Part shown: in pieces, positions 1-12,699 of the stretch
Numbering within the stretch: position 1 is the stretch's first letter
Layout: every line of letters begins with the position of its first letter
Assembly: GCF_000006405.1 (NCBI RefSeq)
Contig: NW_003216737.1
Coordinates: 216,758-278,518, forward strand
Source of the DNA: Perkinsus marinus ATCC 50983
Taxonomy: Eukaryota; Perkinsozoa; Perkinsida; Perkinsidae
DNA: 61,761 nt
Reading direction: 5' to 3'
Notes under the pieces: generated by a model
Told to the model about the DNA's origin: nothing
Seen by the model: only the letters and a program-made list of their open reading frames with translations
The model's database searches: none
Position numbers and translations under genes: made by a program

Positions 1-45
1 ATATAATTTTGAAGTTATTCCCGCGGACCGAGCGTCATTTTTGAA

Positions 46-966
46 GTGTCGCGGCGTGGAGTGAATAAACAACGTTTCTTATGTATTGTCACGTGTGATG
101 ATCATTTCCGTCCCTCTGCAAAGCAAGTATTTCACGTTCCGTATAATCCCGTCACAGGAAGCTTACCTCTCCAAGTAAGTCATATTTCACCTGCAGTTAT
201 GTCGTTCCGAACGATAAAACTGGGTGAATCCTGATGACTGAATAGCTCGTGGCAGTTATATCGTGAAGCGCAGAGTAATGGCGGCATCAGTTGTTTCAAT
301 TTATCAAAAGGAAATAACTGGGGCTCTGTGTCTGTTCATCAATCACAATGTCACGCTTCGCTCAAAGAATATTGTTCTGATATTGTCCGTCATTTGGGAG
401 AGTTCTATCGTACTAAGCAGTTGCCATTTCATGTGTTATTAGAACTGCTATCTGCCGAATTATGTTGTAGCGAGGAAGATACAGCATTGTCTTTATTGTC
501 TACTGCTATTGATTCAGTAGATGTCATTAAGTTACGTGAAGAACCAAGATGAAAACGAAAGAAGCATATTCCTTCCGGTATGTGCATTTACTGACTTATC
601 ATGGTAGTAGGCCTCGTACACCGTTATCCATAAAGAAGAGTTCTTACCATTTGAATGTTGATTGGTCGTTGAAAGTGTGTAGTACCTTCGTACGGTTGCT
701 TTTCACTATCGGTAGTCTGCTTCGCTAACATCTATATTGTTGTATCATATGTCTGGAACTTCTTTATGTATTCTAGAAGAAAAGTGGGTGAAAAGATTGA
801 TACCAAATTTGTATCACCAATATTTCGAGATTTTATCTCTACGCATTATGCTCGAGGGAGCGAGATTGTAGGTTGGTCTCAGTTTAAGAAGATGAATATT
901 CTGTTATTAGAATCTAGGGTGAAGCAACAAAAGATAACTGAGCGCTTGTATGTGAAGGTTTCATAG
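46..966 (+). other. AT-rich unrecognised open frames
   Basis: Three short open frames follow one another on the plus strand (46-234, 328-552, 766-966). Their third codon positions are richer in A and T than the protease genes further on. The middle one reads like real protein (leucine-rich helix near its centre, ending KLREEPR), but I recognise no family. They could be remains of one decayed coding region or of a mobile element whose start lies left of the window. No start or splice signal decides between these readings. Confidence 0.2.
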
Positions 967-969
967 GAA

Positions 970-2260
970 AGCAAGTTCAAGCAAGTGCACGAAATGAGAA
1001 ATATGTTGGTGTATTCTGATGTAAAATCTCACGAATACGGGTATGCGGGAGGAAATTGAAACACGAAACCCGAACACGAGCCTTGTGACTCTGTGGCGAG
1101 TTAGTTTCGGTTTTCCATGTCATAGCGCTAGTGAGTTTTAGACCGCTGTAGGTCTTGGATGGTCAAACTAGCAGATAATACTCACTTGTGTGACCATAGT
1201 TTGTGAATGTGGAGCCCTTCGCCGCCTAAGCGTCGGCGACACATGATGTCAAATAAAATGGGTTAGAACGATCGACATCATGTAGGACAGCCTATCTAAC
1301 CGTCCGATCGGGACATTTATGGTCATCAAGTGAAAAGCCTGTACTAGTAGTACAGTACTACAGGTGTTCTGGTAGTATACAATCCATATGTCACTGGCGA
1401 TTGACATCGCCGTACTCAGGGTTGGTAGTGGGTGGGTTAAAATTTCAGAATTCCCTTGTAGACCGATACCCACGCCGTGGGTCCCACGGTCATGTTCGCA
1501 AGTAGCTCAGCTAAGAGCCGTACTACTATTGCGAACTACAACTTTACTCTAGTGATCGCTAAGATGCTTCAGCGTTACACAATTGTGTCCCAATCTTTAG
1601 AGTGCGTTGCGTTTGTATGGGCGTGCGCGTGGTGATACCCCCTTCCTGGGATTTCACAGGCACTACATTCGTTAACTCATTCCGTTAGTCATTATCGTTC
1701 GAACTGTATGTTGTGAGGCTCCTCCGCGTTTAGCTTGTCTCGTTTCTTTTCCTTGTTTGCAGTTCCATTCTAGCCCTATTACTCTCTTCAGTGCCGTCAA
1801 AGGGTGTCTAACGCTCGGTGTCAGTGGCTCGTGAAGCCGGGTCCGAGAAGCTGTTTCTGCCTGGCGACTTTAGGGGGCACGTCTTTGAACGGAGACTCCG
1901 AGAATAGGTCTGAGTCTAGATGTTAGTAATGGGTAATTCATGGGGATTACAGAGTGGGTACCTTAGGGGTCGCGTCTTAGAGCAGAGACCCTGTAGATAG
2001 GTGTGAGCCCAGAGTTTATATGATTAGTGTCTTGTCTTGATTAGGGTCACTGAGCGACACTCAGTGGTGCTGATAGGCCTTTTGAGAGTCCTACGTTGTT
2101 TGCCGGCATCCTCAATAGGAGGATTCTTCCTGATCCATCCGAGAGTGGATCGGTTTGTGGCACAAACTTTGTGCGACGAAGCATGTCTGTTGACACAGTG
2201 TTTGAGTATTTGGTGTCGCCTCACAATTAGAATGCTAGCCTCATGGCTAATAGCTGAATC
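970..2260. other. No gene seen
   Basis: Both strands are full of stops here and I see no protein family, RNA gene or clear repeat. Two short blocks around 1850-1905 and 1955-2010 resemble each other (a G-rich 'ggggcacgtctt/ggggtcgcgtctta' followed by 'agagactccg'-like sequence), hinting at an old small duplication. Confidence 0.3.
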
Positions 2261-2263
2261 TCG

Positions 2264-5200
2264 TTGAGGTTTGAACACATTAGAGGACTAGATCGTCCCA
2301 TGAGGAGTCTTGAGATCTATGGGAAGCTCAGTTGTTCCTTTTCCCTCTCCCAATCTAATATGAACAATGCCACTCGTGACGAGGACTTCGTCACGAAGTT
2401 AAACAGCTTCTGCCTTCTGACTACCCAGAGGTTCTTCTGGACGCTGTGGTGGACAGACTTATTGCTATGGAGATCATCAATAAGAGAGGTCTTGTTGGTC
2501 TTGCGTCAGGCGATCCACTATTGACATCTTTGGTCAACTACTGTTCCCTGCGGCGGCTGAGGCGACTGATGATGCTGAGCGATCAAGCTGTGAAGGCAGT
2601 GAATTCCATCAGCTTGTGAAGGCAATGAAAATGAGATCTCTAATCAAGGAGGCTTGTGCGAAGTATTCTCTCAAGAGTACATCCAGCTCGCAGGAAGCCT
2701 CGCTGGAAGACTATTCTGCTCGTTTGCCTGCAAGATATGGTGGTATGCCATCGGCATCGCTCTTACCGGATGGTGGTGTGCTGAAGATTGCGCATAATGA
2801 TGTTGCTGCTTACAGGAAGTCTAAGGCCTGTGGAGCATATTGTGATACAGCTGTCCCCATAGCTCAGCCCGTAGCGTACGGCTATTCCATTGATCTGTAT
2901 ATACTAAGTTAACTCAACCCTATATCCAGGGTGTTGTGTTCCACAGGTCGCCCTCGTCAACAGTGTGCCATCAGCGGCGTCGTCCGACAAGGTACCCACG
3001 ATTGACAGCGAGGGGAAGATAGTGGAAGATAGTGATCATTCCTCCAACGAGCTCTTCGGGTAAGAAGCCACGTTCCTTCCCCGAACTTCTACTATGTCTC
3101 GTAACGTGGGCGGCAATGGTGGAAGTGAATTTTTCGGTTTCGGTGGGCAATATTCTGGCTGAATACATTATCACCTCGCTCGCATAGCGACATTCCACAG
3201 TGTTGGCGCTACGTAGTATCAACTATGATGAAGGTTTCCGCCAAGGCTTGTCCTCATTGGCCTATCGTTTGGCAGAAAATAAGGGTATCAGCTATGGTGA
3301 GGTAGTAGCGAAGACCTTATTGAAGGGGACTAACAGCGAACTGCTAGTTCAGGCCTATAGCTCCATCTCTATGGGTAGACTTGGGGACTCCAACTCTGAT
3401 CGTCGCCTTCCGGGTGAAGGAAGAGGTAGACGTCAGGGTCGTTCTGACCCTAACAAGCCTTCAAGATCGGATTACTCATCTACAGGGTCCTGTCCTTACA
3501 GTCGGAGTCAGTGCCAGTTGCTGAAGATCCGTAAATGCCCATTTGGTCCCTCATAGCATAAGAGTGATGTGGCTGATGAGAATAAGAAGAGGAAGACGAC
3601 CTGATTATGAGTATATGTCTTCAACGTGTGATTATCTTATCCCAAAGGTAGATGATGAGGTTCAACTGTGAATTGTTGCTCCTCAATTATTTTTTTTGAT
3701 GAAGCCCCCGCGAGTCTGTTTCTGTGAATTTTGTTCTGGTTGCGCTGGACAGTGAGGTGTTTGGGGCATGATTTCAGGATCGATTTGTAACCTGTCAGCT
3801 TATTTTCTCCTTGTTGGAGTCGGCTATTTGACCGCCCATGAAGGTTGCCGCTCCCAGGAGGCTCGCAAATGTCGAAGGCGACGCTACAAAGCCGCTCGTT
3901 ATGCTCATAGTGCTACCACTGCTACCGAGAAGAATTATGTCGACACGAGGAGCGCTGCTTCCTCTCCAGGAGTCCCCCGGGGCCCGGACAACTCGAGGTC
4001 TTTATCGTTGGACCAAGTTTCCAGTCTTCTTGCAACTGACGGCAATTTTTGGGAAACATTGGCTGCATCAGTCTTAGCAAAAGAGTGACCTGCAACTCCG
4101 ATGCAAGATGGGTCAGGATTGCCCGCCACATGTCAGTGGGATTCTATTATCCTCATTTCGACCTGATTCGAGGCCGTCGTTAACGAGATTGCTGATGCTC
4201 CTCGGGATAAAGCGACAGAATGGTTTAATCAACCCCAGGTTGAGGAGTTTCTATCGACCTTCGAATTTTCATCGAGAGAGCTACAATCTTCCATGGCCGT
4301 TGGATGGGTCAACTTAGGTATTGTCTGAGCGGATAACGAGTTAGCAGTTGAAATCTGCAACATACTAGAGAGCCACGGCTTTGGGAATACTGCTACCTTC
4401 ATGGAACCGGCTTCTTCAGTTTTGAAGGTTAGGGGTAGGCTCTTGGAGGTGCTGTCCCGCATCACTGCGGAAGAGAGTATTCCGCAAACCACCTAAACCG
4501 GGTGAACCAAAGTATATACGGTGGCCAGCTGACGATCCCTGTCTATCAGCCTCGATAAAGCTAGCGAATGATGGCCTTAGCACTCTTGCTACCGACCGAG
4601 CCGGGAGATTCGAGACCCTGTCGGAGCGGGCTGCCCGTTCTAAGGGAATGAAGGCAGTAAGTAAGATCGGGGCGATTTATGAAGATGGTACGGAACAAGG
4701 TGGCCGTCTCATAAGCAACTACCGGTGCAGTGGCATCAATAGATCTAGTGAAATGTCCACGACGCTGGCATTGCCAACTTTTCAAGGCCCCAGGTACTTC
4801 GTGAAGCAAGCTGAGAGCCAATAAGCGAGAAGACTGGGTGGTTTCGATATAAAAAGTGCGTTTGGCTCGGTGAGAGAAGAAGAGCAAGGCCTTTTAGCTC
4901 TTGTGTCTCCGACTAGCGTTGCCAACGGCTCATTAGAGACACCCATCATTTGGGAGAACTGCCTCCCTTTCGGATTGGCATCTAGCCCTCTTCAGTTTAC
5001 TAGATGTAGTGCAGCTATGCATCGGATTCAACGACGCCTCTTAGCGGTTCTGGCGAGGAGAGCCAACGGGGACAGACCCCAAGGTATCATTTATCTGGAT
5101 GACGGCACCTGATACTTATTTTACATACTGCAGTTATGTATGCTCTTACTATTGGTCATTGCAATAAAATGTATTTTATCTCTCCCGGAATATTCGTACT

Positions 5201-5790
5201 CTCGGTTTTGGGTTAGACATTAAGAATGATTTCGGCCCGGCTCGGATCAGCATTCCAATTGAAAAGAGAGAGAAGTCTTAGGAGCCAAATCTTAGATAGG
5301 GCTTTGCGAAGTGCGGATAATGCACTGAGCTCTCTTAAACGTCCAATAAAGAGAGCGGTAGTGCTCCCGAACAAGTGTCTGAAAGCGTTAGCTCATATGC
5401 CTCTGCAATTCGCGAGCTTAGAAGATCAGATCAGATCAGCAGCTTTATTGGGCAGTACTTTGATGCTCCGGTTTAAACAGGTGGCAGCATTCCGTGTGGC
5501 AGACGTGAGTTGAAGAGAAACACCAGAGGGTACTCTAGTGCGTCTTGATTTCTACAACACCAAAACCCACTTCCATGAGGAACGTGAAATTCTATGCTCA
5601 GCGGGTTGTTCATGCAACAAGGTGCATTGTGTGGCTCACAATATTACTAAGATGTCGCAAAAGGCTACTTCAACGAGCCAAAGGGAGTTTTCTGAGCTGA
5701 GTACAAGCACCTACTCGGGAGAGCTTAGGAAATTTCTCACCAAGGAATTTCCGCAATATGTTTTCGAGTGGAAACTGGATGAAGTTACGA
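2264..5790 (+). mobile_element. DIRS-like retroelement fossil
   Basis: Seen: a gag-like stretch (about 2600-3560) with cysteine-bearing tail; a reverse transcriptase piece at about 4870-5112 with a FGLASSP motif and a YLDD catalytic motif; then a stretch at about 5226-5790 that reads like a tyrosine recombinase (a helix with RFKQVAAFRVADV, then a cysteine-rich segment and a C-terminal helix). Known: reverse transcriptase followed by a tyrosine recombinase instead of a DDE integrase is the mark of DIRS elements. Inference: a broken DIRS-like copy with many breaks and a lost RNase H part. It is clearly old. A BEL-type element joined to something else is the alternative. Confidence 0.5.
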
Positions 5791-5802
5791 TGCACGTATA
5801 TA

Positions 5803-6082
5803 CGATTCTGATCTGTGAGATATATTGGGTCCGTATTTTCGGAGCTCGATACATTCAGTCGTATCTTACGTACTCCAGGGGTATTTATTTAGATTATAAT
5901 CTTTGGTGTATTGAATAGACTCCATTCCGTCACTATACCCGATATGTATACGAGTCCTAGTAGAGAAAGCGATGTTGGGTTGCACAAGAGTCCTTCGTCG
6001 ATAGCTTCGAATAAGGAATCTGAGGATGGCGAAACTGTGCCGCTACAGTGTAGAAGATTCGCGTCGGTGATACAGGAACAGT
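5803..6082 (+). repeat. 280-bp inverted repeat, left arm
   Basis: This segment returns in reverse complement at 6629-6908, also 280 bp, at about 90% identity by eye. It starts just after the recombinase-like part of the DIRS-like fossil. Inverted ends are normal for DIRS elements, so it may be that element's terminal repeat. A separate foldback element is the other option. Confidence 0.75.
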
Positions 6083-6628
6083 CTCCAACTCGAGCCTCGA
6101 GTGTTGAGCGTCGAGGTGAGCGCAAATTAAAGTGCTTATCATACTGGAAGTAGATGCTTCCCGAACTATTGAGAAGCAGGGCGATATGGTCGCGAATGCT
6201 GTAAAGTGGACGAGTTACTAGAAACAACAGGCTCAAATCAGAACATAGCACAATAACCAACTAACTATCAGCTTCGCCAACGTTCTCGCGTATAAGAGAA
6301 ACAAGTATAACAAAACCGACAGGGTACATTTGCAACGACTTGGTTGGGACAGAACCAACGGACAGTGCGACCTTCCAACAGGTAAGGGTGCCAAAATCAA
6401 CTGTCCGTTGTGAATGTTACCAGTGTGATCCCAACAGTCGGGTTTTGTCAACATTGTTATTTCATCAACGGGTCAATTTTACAAAGACTGAACTTTAATC
6501 AAGGGCGAACTTTACTCTATTAAGAGGGAAGAAAATACATGGCGACGTGAGTTATCCTGGTTATCTAAACTGGCGTAAGTGTTGAGCTCTATTCTGTGTT
6601 ATCACTCTTACAGGGAGTGGACACTCTT

Positions 6629-6908
6629 ACTGTTCCTGTATCACCGACGCGTATCTTCCACACTGTAGAGGCACAGTTTCGCCATCCTCACATTCCTTAT
6701 TCGAAGCTATTGACGGAAGACTCTTGTGCAACCCAACATCACTTTCTCTACTAGAACTCGTATCCATATCGAGTATAGTGACGGAGTGGAGTCTATTCAA
6801 TACACCAGAGAATATGATCCCAATAAATACCCCTGGAGTACGTAAGATACGACTGAATGCATCGAGCTCCAGAAATACGGACCCAATATACCTCACAGAT
6901 CAGAATCG
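6629..6908 (-). repeat. 280-bp inverted repeat, right arm
   Basis: Reverse complement of 5803-6082, separated from it by 546 bp in which I see no gene. The arms carry mostly point differences and few gaps, so the pair is younger than the decay of the element next to it would suggest, or is kept similar by gene conversion. Confidence 0.75.
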
Positions 6909-6909
6909 A

Positions 6910-7647
6910 ACATCGGACGGGTCACAGACATAGCTTGTACTCTCATGCGTTCCTTGCTATTTCCGAAAAAGTCTGACAATACTATAACAAGGAGAGAAAT
7001 AGACCGGATTAAACAGAAATGCTCGTCTGATGAATGACAAACAGAGCGGAGTCGCCAAGCCTTGAAGAATTATCACACACACACACACATACTGTGTGAC
7101 GATCATCAGTACCCGACTCGGGTAACCCGAGTTGAGTCCCATCCGGAGTTCAACAGAGCGCAAAGAGCTCATGAGAAGTGTAAGGGCAACAAGGGCCTAA
7201 AGATCGCAAGTAAGATTAATGATGCAAAGTTAAGCATTATGAGTTCCTTATACCCAACAGATGAGCCGAAATTTAAGGGTCACATATCTCAGATAGACAT
7301 CATCCGCAGAAGCACCCAGATCCAATGCGGTAATAGCAGTTATACGGACAGTTAGTGCATTGGGTGCGATCTTCACAATTGTTACAGCCTGCACCCTGCA
7401 GCATGTAAGCCACGGCCGCCGCAATGACAAGTGCGATGCGCATTAAGAGGACAGGGATCAACTAAAACCACAGGCAGATGAAAAACCCTGTGCCACAGGG
7501 CCTGTGGACGGATCCACTCGAATTTAATATGAACGCCCAAGATTAATGTGGTACTAATACATCCCTCAGGACTAATGTGCAGCTCGACACTTGTAGCCGA
7601 TGTGATGTAGAAAAAGGTATAACTGTCGGAGAGTTACCCTATTTTTA
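6910..7647. other. No gene seen
   Basis: Only a short (CA)n run at about 7073-7090 stands out. No open frame here resembles a known protein. Confidence 0.3.
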
Positions 7648-8115
7648 GCTACTGAGAAATCAATCGATCCACTTGGCCTGCACACGTGAATCGGAGCAAA
7701 GACGACTCGTTTGATCCATGATCCCCTACACGCTTCGTAGTTGAGTCGAAATAACTCACCACGCACGCACGCACAACGCGAAAGTGCCTGTTATTGCTGG
7801 ATATGCCTCGTTCGCTTCGCGTGCTCAGCAATTGCTTTTAGCGAATTATGGTTTGTGCATGCGTGCGGATTAAGAGTTGTTCTCATGCAAGTCCAGGGAG
7901 GCAATTGTGCGCCCGAGTGCCCCTAGCTATCATCCACGGTGTGCATACAGCGTGACAATGTTGAATGAACGTTTTCAAGGCTCGGCCCAACCTTCTAGAA
8001 GGTCTACTCGATGATAGAAAAGGCAAGCGGGCCTAAGGCCCGCGTGTAGACCCTGGCAGGAACCTTAGTAAGGTTACCTCACACGGGAGTGCACCACTTC
8101 GGACAAAATTGTGCA
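7648..8115 (+). repeat. MULE-related repeat, copy 1
   Basis: Shares a block with 8258-8640 (same strand) and with 12350-12672 (opposite strand). Landmarks are 'gcctgcacacgtga', 'ttttagcgaattatgg', 'gaggcaattgtgcgcc' and 'ctagaaggtctactcg'. This copy runs further downstream than copy 2, through 'gtagaccctggcaggaac', which is also present in the 12-kb copy that encodes the zinc-finger protein. It is therefore the 5' part of that element without a usable ORF. Confidence 0.7.
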
Positions 8116-8257
8116 CGCGTTCAGACCGATGGCCAGCACAGGAATCAGTCGCCAGTACATTACTTGGGCAATCACGTTGTAACGGTATAGGGTAAGGTTT
8201 TGATGTGGGAATATTTGAATTCGGAGAAGAGCTTTTTAGAAAGTTTTTTTCTTAGAT

Positions 8258-8640
8258 CGCTTACTAAGAAATCGATCGATTTATTTAGCCTGCACACGTG
8301 ATTCGGAGCAAAGACGACTCGTTTGATCCATCTGAAGCCCCTACACGCTTCGTAGTTGAGTCGAAATAATTCACCACGCACGCACAACGCGAAAGTGCCT
8401 GCTATTGCTGGATATGCTCGGTTCGCCTCGCTTGCTCCGCAATTGCTTTTAGCGAATTATGGTCCGTGCATGCGTGCGGCTTAATAGTTGTTCTCATGCC
8501 AGTGCCGGGAGGCAATTGTGCGCCAGAGCGCCCCTAGCTACGATCCACAGTGTGCATACAGTATTACAATGTAGGATGAATGTCTGCAAGGGTCTGCCCA
8601 ACCTCCTAGAAGGTCTACTCGGCGGTGCCGCCAGAAGTCA
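8258..8640 (+). repeat. MULE-related repeat, copy 2
   Basis: Direct repeat of copy 1 about 600 bp downstream. It keeps an open frame beginning at 8459 whose first ~54 residues match the N-terminus of the zinc-finger ORF at 12029-12643 almost residue for residue (MVRACVRLNSCSHAS...). The frame then runs out near 8677. The tandem placement suggests one copy landed beside, or duplicated from, the other. Confidence 0.7.
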
Positions 8641-10260
8641 AGAACCCAAAGGGTGGGGGAGGGAGCATTTCCGGTGATGATTGTAGTATGCTGAATACTC
8701 TAGGGAAGTGTGTCGACTGTGCTGGAGGCCTCCGGTACGCAGGGCAGCACCCAGGAGGCCTCTACCGTTGCACTCACTTTCTACTCGCTCTCATGCCTCT
8801 ATCCGGGCTGGGGATACCCACATTATAGTCTGTTTAAGCGGTCGGACGGTAGCGCGCCGCGTTTCCTATCCGAAAGTTCGACTTTGGCACCGACGTTGAC
8901 ATATGCTGTGTGGTGATGAGTGTTTCCACGGTGCAGAGCGTAGGACACGCTCGTCACGAATAGTTAGTTCGCCAAACTGAGCCCAGTACTTCGGATCAAG
9001 TACATTTGACCAAAACCAACCGCAACACCAAGAAACGCAACTTCGAATTATGGGATGATAGCGGAACAGCAAAGCTGACAGTTTAGGGCGAAGCGTGAGT
9101 CATGGCGGAAAGTCCAGAGTTAGCAAGACTCATTAGTTCTTTGTGGACTTTGTTTCACTAACTAAGCCCAACTATATACCGTAGAATGTAGAGCTCGAGC
9201 TTCAAACTTGGTTTATTGTTCATGGTGCAGGAGTGCGGCATTGATGAAGTAGGACTGAGTAGCTTTGTTGGAGGATGTAAGACTAGGCAGGAGAGTTCAT
9301 TGTAACGCTTCGATTCGGAGGAGGAATTCATTGCAGGTGAGGTGGGGCAATCACGATGAGGGCAGCCTCACCATCACTACCAACACGGACATAGTTGTGA
9401 GTTTCGCGAGTGCATCTTGGGGATCTTGGTGGTCGATCCGCTCCCCAGGTCCTGTCTGTTGATGGTCCTGTGACTGCTGTCCCGTCATCCCTCCGTTATA
9501 GATTCTGCGAGTTGAAACAGTGGTGCAAAGCTCAGCAATATGATTCAACCAGCCTTACAAGTAAGAGAGAGGACATCAATCATAGGGTAACATTCTCGGA
9601 GCCGCTGCTGGTCTGCGCCGGGCTTAGCCGCTGTGAGTAAATTCGATCTCGGGCACGTCGAGCCGTTAGATTCTAGTGTAGCACTGGCGGACGCGTGAGT
9701 CAAATTGAGCATGTCAAATACAATCCAAATGCAGCTATACTCAAGCAATTTCCTATTATCTAATGCTTCTCAACGGCTTGTGCCACTAGGAATTTGAATT
9801 TTGGTAGTTAAGACTTCAAACCTCGGATCCGGGATAGGTATTCATGGTACTATGATCACTATTTGGATGGTACTTGTGTCCATTGAGTGGACTTCATTTC
9901 TCACGCGAATCTGGAAAATATTATTGGCATATAACGGGTGATGCATGACGTGATATTCATTCCAATGGTGGCATCATAGTATGATGATCATACCATGAGC
10001 ACGATAATGTCCACGTCGGGTGGCCCAACAGTGTTGGGCCAACACACCTACCGTACGGAACTACTATTATATATTTGAGCTGCTTGTGGGTTACCAGTCA
10101 ACCGTTTGATATGCTTAATTCTCAACATCACTGCCCAATAATCTTAGAGTGGAGGTGTATTGTCAGCAGGGAGAGTGTTGCTGGTCAATCAAGTAACTTG
10201 ATTCAAGTTTCGTCTTGAAACTCAAGGTTCCAGTAATGATTCAAGACTTGCATCATGGAC
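8640..10260. other. No gene seen; small palindromes
   Basis: I recognise no gene on either strand. A 19-bp near-perfect palindrome (ggcccaaca-g-tgttgggcc) lies at 10023-10041. Just beyond it, at 10269-10309, two inverted repeats interleave (attgagtta/taactcaat and catcagcg/cgctgatg). Confidence 0.3.
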
Positions 10261-10693
10261 CTGGAACAATTGAGTTAGCTCATCAGCGTTAACTCAATTA
10301 GCGCTGATGGAGCTTGGCAGAGTGATTAGTTACTGCTGAAGCACATCAGATGGCGCATCACAGCAGACTCTGCTCGATGAACTGGCGGTTGCCGGACAGC
10401 CGCTGCCCCAACAAACCACACTTTCTTTCCCTTTGCATGCGATGGGGTACCACACAGAGTTTGCGTATTTAATACCATCGACCTCAGCGTTACTTGTTGA
10501 AGCACCGTGTGCAACACGATTGCAGGACGATTCTAGCCAACTCGTCTTAGGTGAGGTCAACTATGGCTTGCCGTTGAGAGTCCTAACGACAAGCTGTAAT
10601 CAACACACTGTCCGGAAATAACCGATTAGAATGAACTATAGAGGATGTATGGTACATCACAGGGTCAAGAAACACTTGAATCAAGTATCCATA

Positions 10694-10752
10694 AATCTCA
10701 CGGGTCTCATCAAGTGAGTCACTTGAAGTGACTTGATGAGACCCGTGAGATT
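10694..10752. repeat. Perfect 22-bp hairpin
   Basis: Arms 10694-10715 and 10731-10752 (aatctcacgggtctcatcaa.. and its exact complement) are separated by 15 bp that are themselves partly self-complementary. No gene is adjacent. Nothing marks it as a terminator; it is more likely the remnant of a small inverted-repeat element. Confidence 0.85.
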
Positions 10753-10979
10753 CATTGTTCGAAATGAGCACGGTTAGTGGTTATATCTGAACTCAATGCA
10801 CCTTTGAATAATACTGCACGTGACTCAGAAGCCTCGAGCATCTTCAGTGACAGCAGTAAATTCGCTATGGAGGCATTCGAATCGAATGATTCGATCGACT
10901 TTCAGCCCAGCACTCCTGAAGCCAGCGTGCTCCAAAATGGCAACAACTTTTCCATTGCCAACTTTTCTAGTGAAAATTT

Positions 10980-11060
10980 TCCTGCCATTTCCTGGAGCTC
11001 GGAAAAACAGGAAAAAATAGGAAAAATGCCAAGTGGCAAAAAAACGGCAAAATAATAGCA
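10980..11060. repeat. GGAAA-rich module
   Basis: A run of acaggaaaaaataggaaaaat-type sequence. A closely related stretch occurs in reverse complement at about 19560-19620. Looser GGAAATTT clusters occur at 37538-37640 and 38478-38565. This is a low-complexity dispersed repeat, not coding. Confidence 0.4.
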
Positions 11061-11799
11061 CAAAATGGTAAAAACGAAAAAAATGAAGCTTTAGAAGCAT
11101 CTTCTCATCTGTCTTAATTACCACGGTAGAACTATTATTCCCGGCTGGAAGAAGCGAACATGTTTTGCAACACTGTGGCTGAGAACCACTCAACTCAAAA
11201 GAAATCCAATCCTGATTAAAAAGGTATGTTCATGCACCAATGCATCATCAATTGGGTTGTTCAGGGAGCTGCATTACACTTGACTCGTAATCTACCGATC
11301 CCAAGCTCTTGCGGGTCTTGTATCGTAAATAAACATCAGTAAAACTCAGCAGTACAGTCTGTTAGATTGCCCGACCTTATCTCGATCCCATTTCAGGTTC
11401 TTCTCGAGAGCCTTCGAACTTATTGCGCCGAATACCTGAATGGAGTTTCTTGTATCTGGGCGACAGTTTCTTGTATGCCACTCGTTCATATGCCTTGGTG
11501 AAGCATTCTGCGTCATCGGCGACGATGGTCCTAGGATCCACAATCTAACCAAGGGCCACTACTGCCCGCTTCACGCAGTCGAATATTGCAGCAGTCGACT
11601 TGGTTTTTTTATTGGTGGTGAGTGCGAATCAAATAGCCTTGAATTCTTCTTCAGGGCTAATGCTCCCTTTGATGAGGGTTACTAGGCCGAGCCAACAGAG
11701 ACCTTCAAGTTATCACCAGTTCGGGACCTCGGACATTGGCTAGTAGAAGGGAAGGACAGGAAAATGCGAATAAGTGAGAGCGGTATCAGTAGAGCAGTA
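11060..11799. other. No gene seen
   Basis: Short open frames only, none resembling a known family. Confidence 0.25.
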
Positions 11800-12690
11800 T
11801 TATATTATGAGACGGAGTATCAGTATTATAGTAGCCGTGCTCTTGCCCGTAGTAGCTCTGTCGAGAGTTTGGGGTAGCCGATCTCGCGTACTATATATGG
11901 TCTCCATGACAGACTCACGACTCCTGGAGTCCGGGAGCAGTTTACGCTTCCTCAAGCTGCGGAAGGTGTCAAGGGGAGTAGCTCGGCTTTCACGATGCAG
12001 CTCCACCACAACTGTGAAGGCCGCTTTGTTAGAAAACCGACGGTCTAGGCTTCCATCCACATTGTTGCTCATGATTGTGAGTGCGGTGGTGAACATCGGG
12101 CAGCATTATGTCGTACCTCAGGCCCTCGGGGGAGTCGAGTCGTTGAATTCGTGCAACATTCGGGCAATTGCAACCAGACCATCTCCCACGACCATAGCAG
12201 CAGACATACTTATGTATAAGGTCCCCATCCCTTCTCAAGTGAGTGCCTTTACTACAGACCTTGAATTCCGATATCGTTTCTAGGGCTTCCTTCGCTGCTT
12301 TTGAAGTATCATATCTCGTACTATCAGAGTAGTACTGGCTTACCTTCCGCTCAGGTAGGGCGCTCCCGGTCAGCCTTGAGCCCATCCATCGATACGAGGG
12401 AATCGCGCATCGCCATACCTTACTAAAGTTCCTGCCAGGGTCTACAGGCGGGCGTTCGGCCCACTTTCCTTTTCTATCATCGAGAAGACTTTCTAGGAGG
12501 TTGCGCAGACCCTTGCAGACATTCATTCTACATTGTAACGCTGTATGCACACCGTGGATCGTAGCTAGGTGCGCTCTGGCGCACAATTGCCTCCCTGCAC
12601 TTGCATGAGAACAACTATTAAGCCGCACGCATGCACGGACCATAATTCGCTAAAAGCAGTTGCCGAGCAAGCGAAGCGAACGATTTGAAA
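11800..12690 (-). mobile_element. Mutator-like element fragment with zinc-finger ORF
   Basis: The minus-strand ORF 12643-12029 (204 aa, ATG start) carries near residues 125-190 a pattern of spaced cysteines ending in H-x-H (YVCCYGR, GCNCPNVAR, HHRTHNHE). This is the FLYWCH/WRKY-GCM1-type finger that commonly precedes MULE transposases. Directly after it a second minus-strand frame (12096-11800) continues with basic helical sequence (LDTFRSLRKRKLLPDSR), which suggests one frameshift just past the finger. The DDE catalytic part is not seen, so the copy is truncated. Its 5' part recurs at 7648-8115 and 8258-8640. Plain FLYWCH host protein is the alternative, but the multicopy state argues against it. 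Confidence 0.5.
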
Positions 12691-12699
12691 TTCGAGGAA

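Noticed and set aside
11774-12283. 169-codon plus-strand ORF
   Set aside because: It is the antisense of the MULE zinc-finger region, which has recognisable residues on the minus strand.
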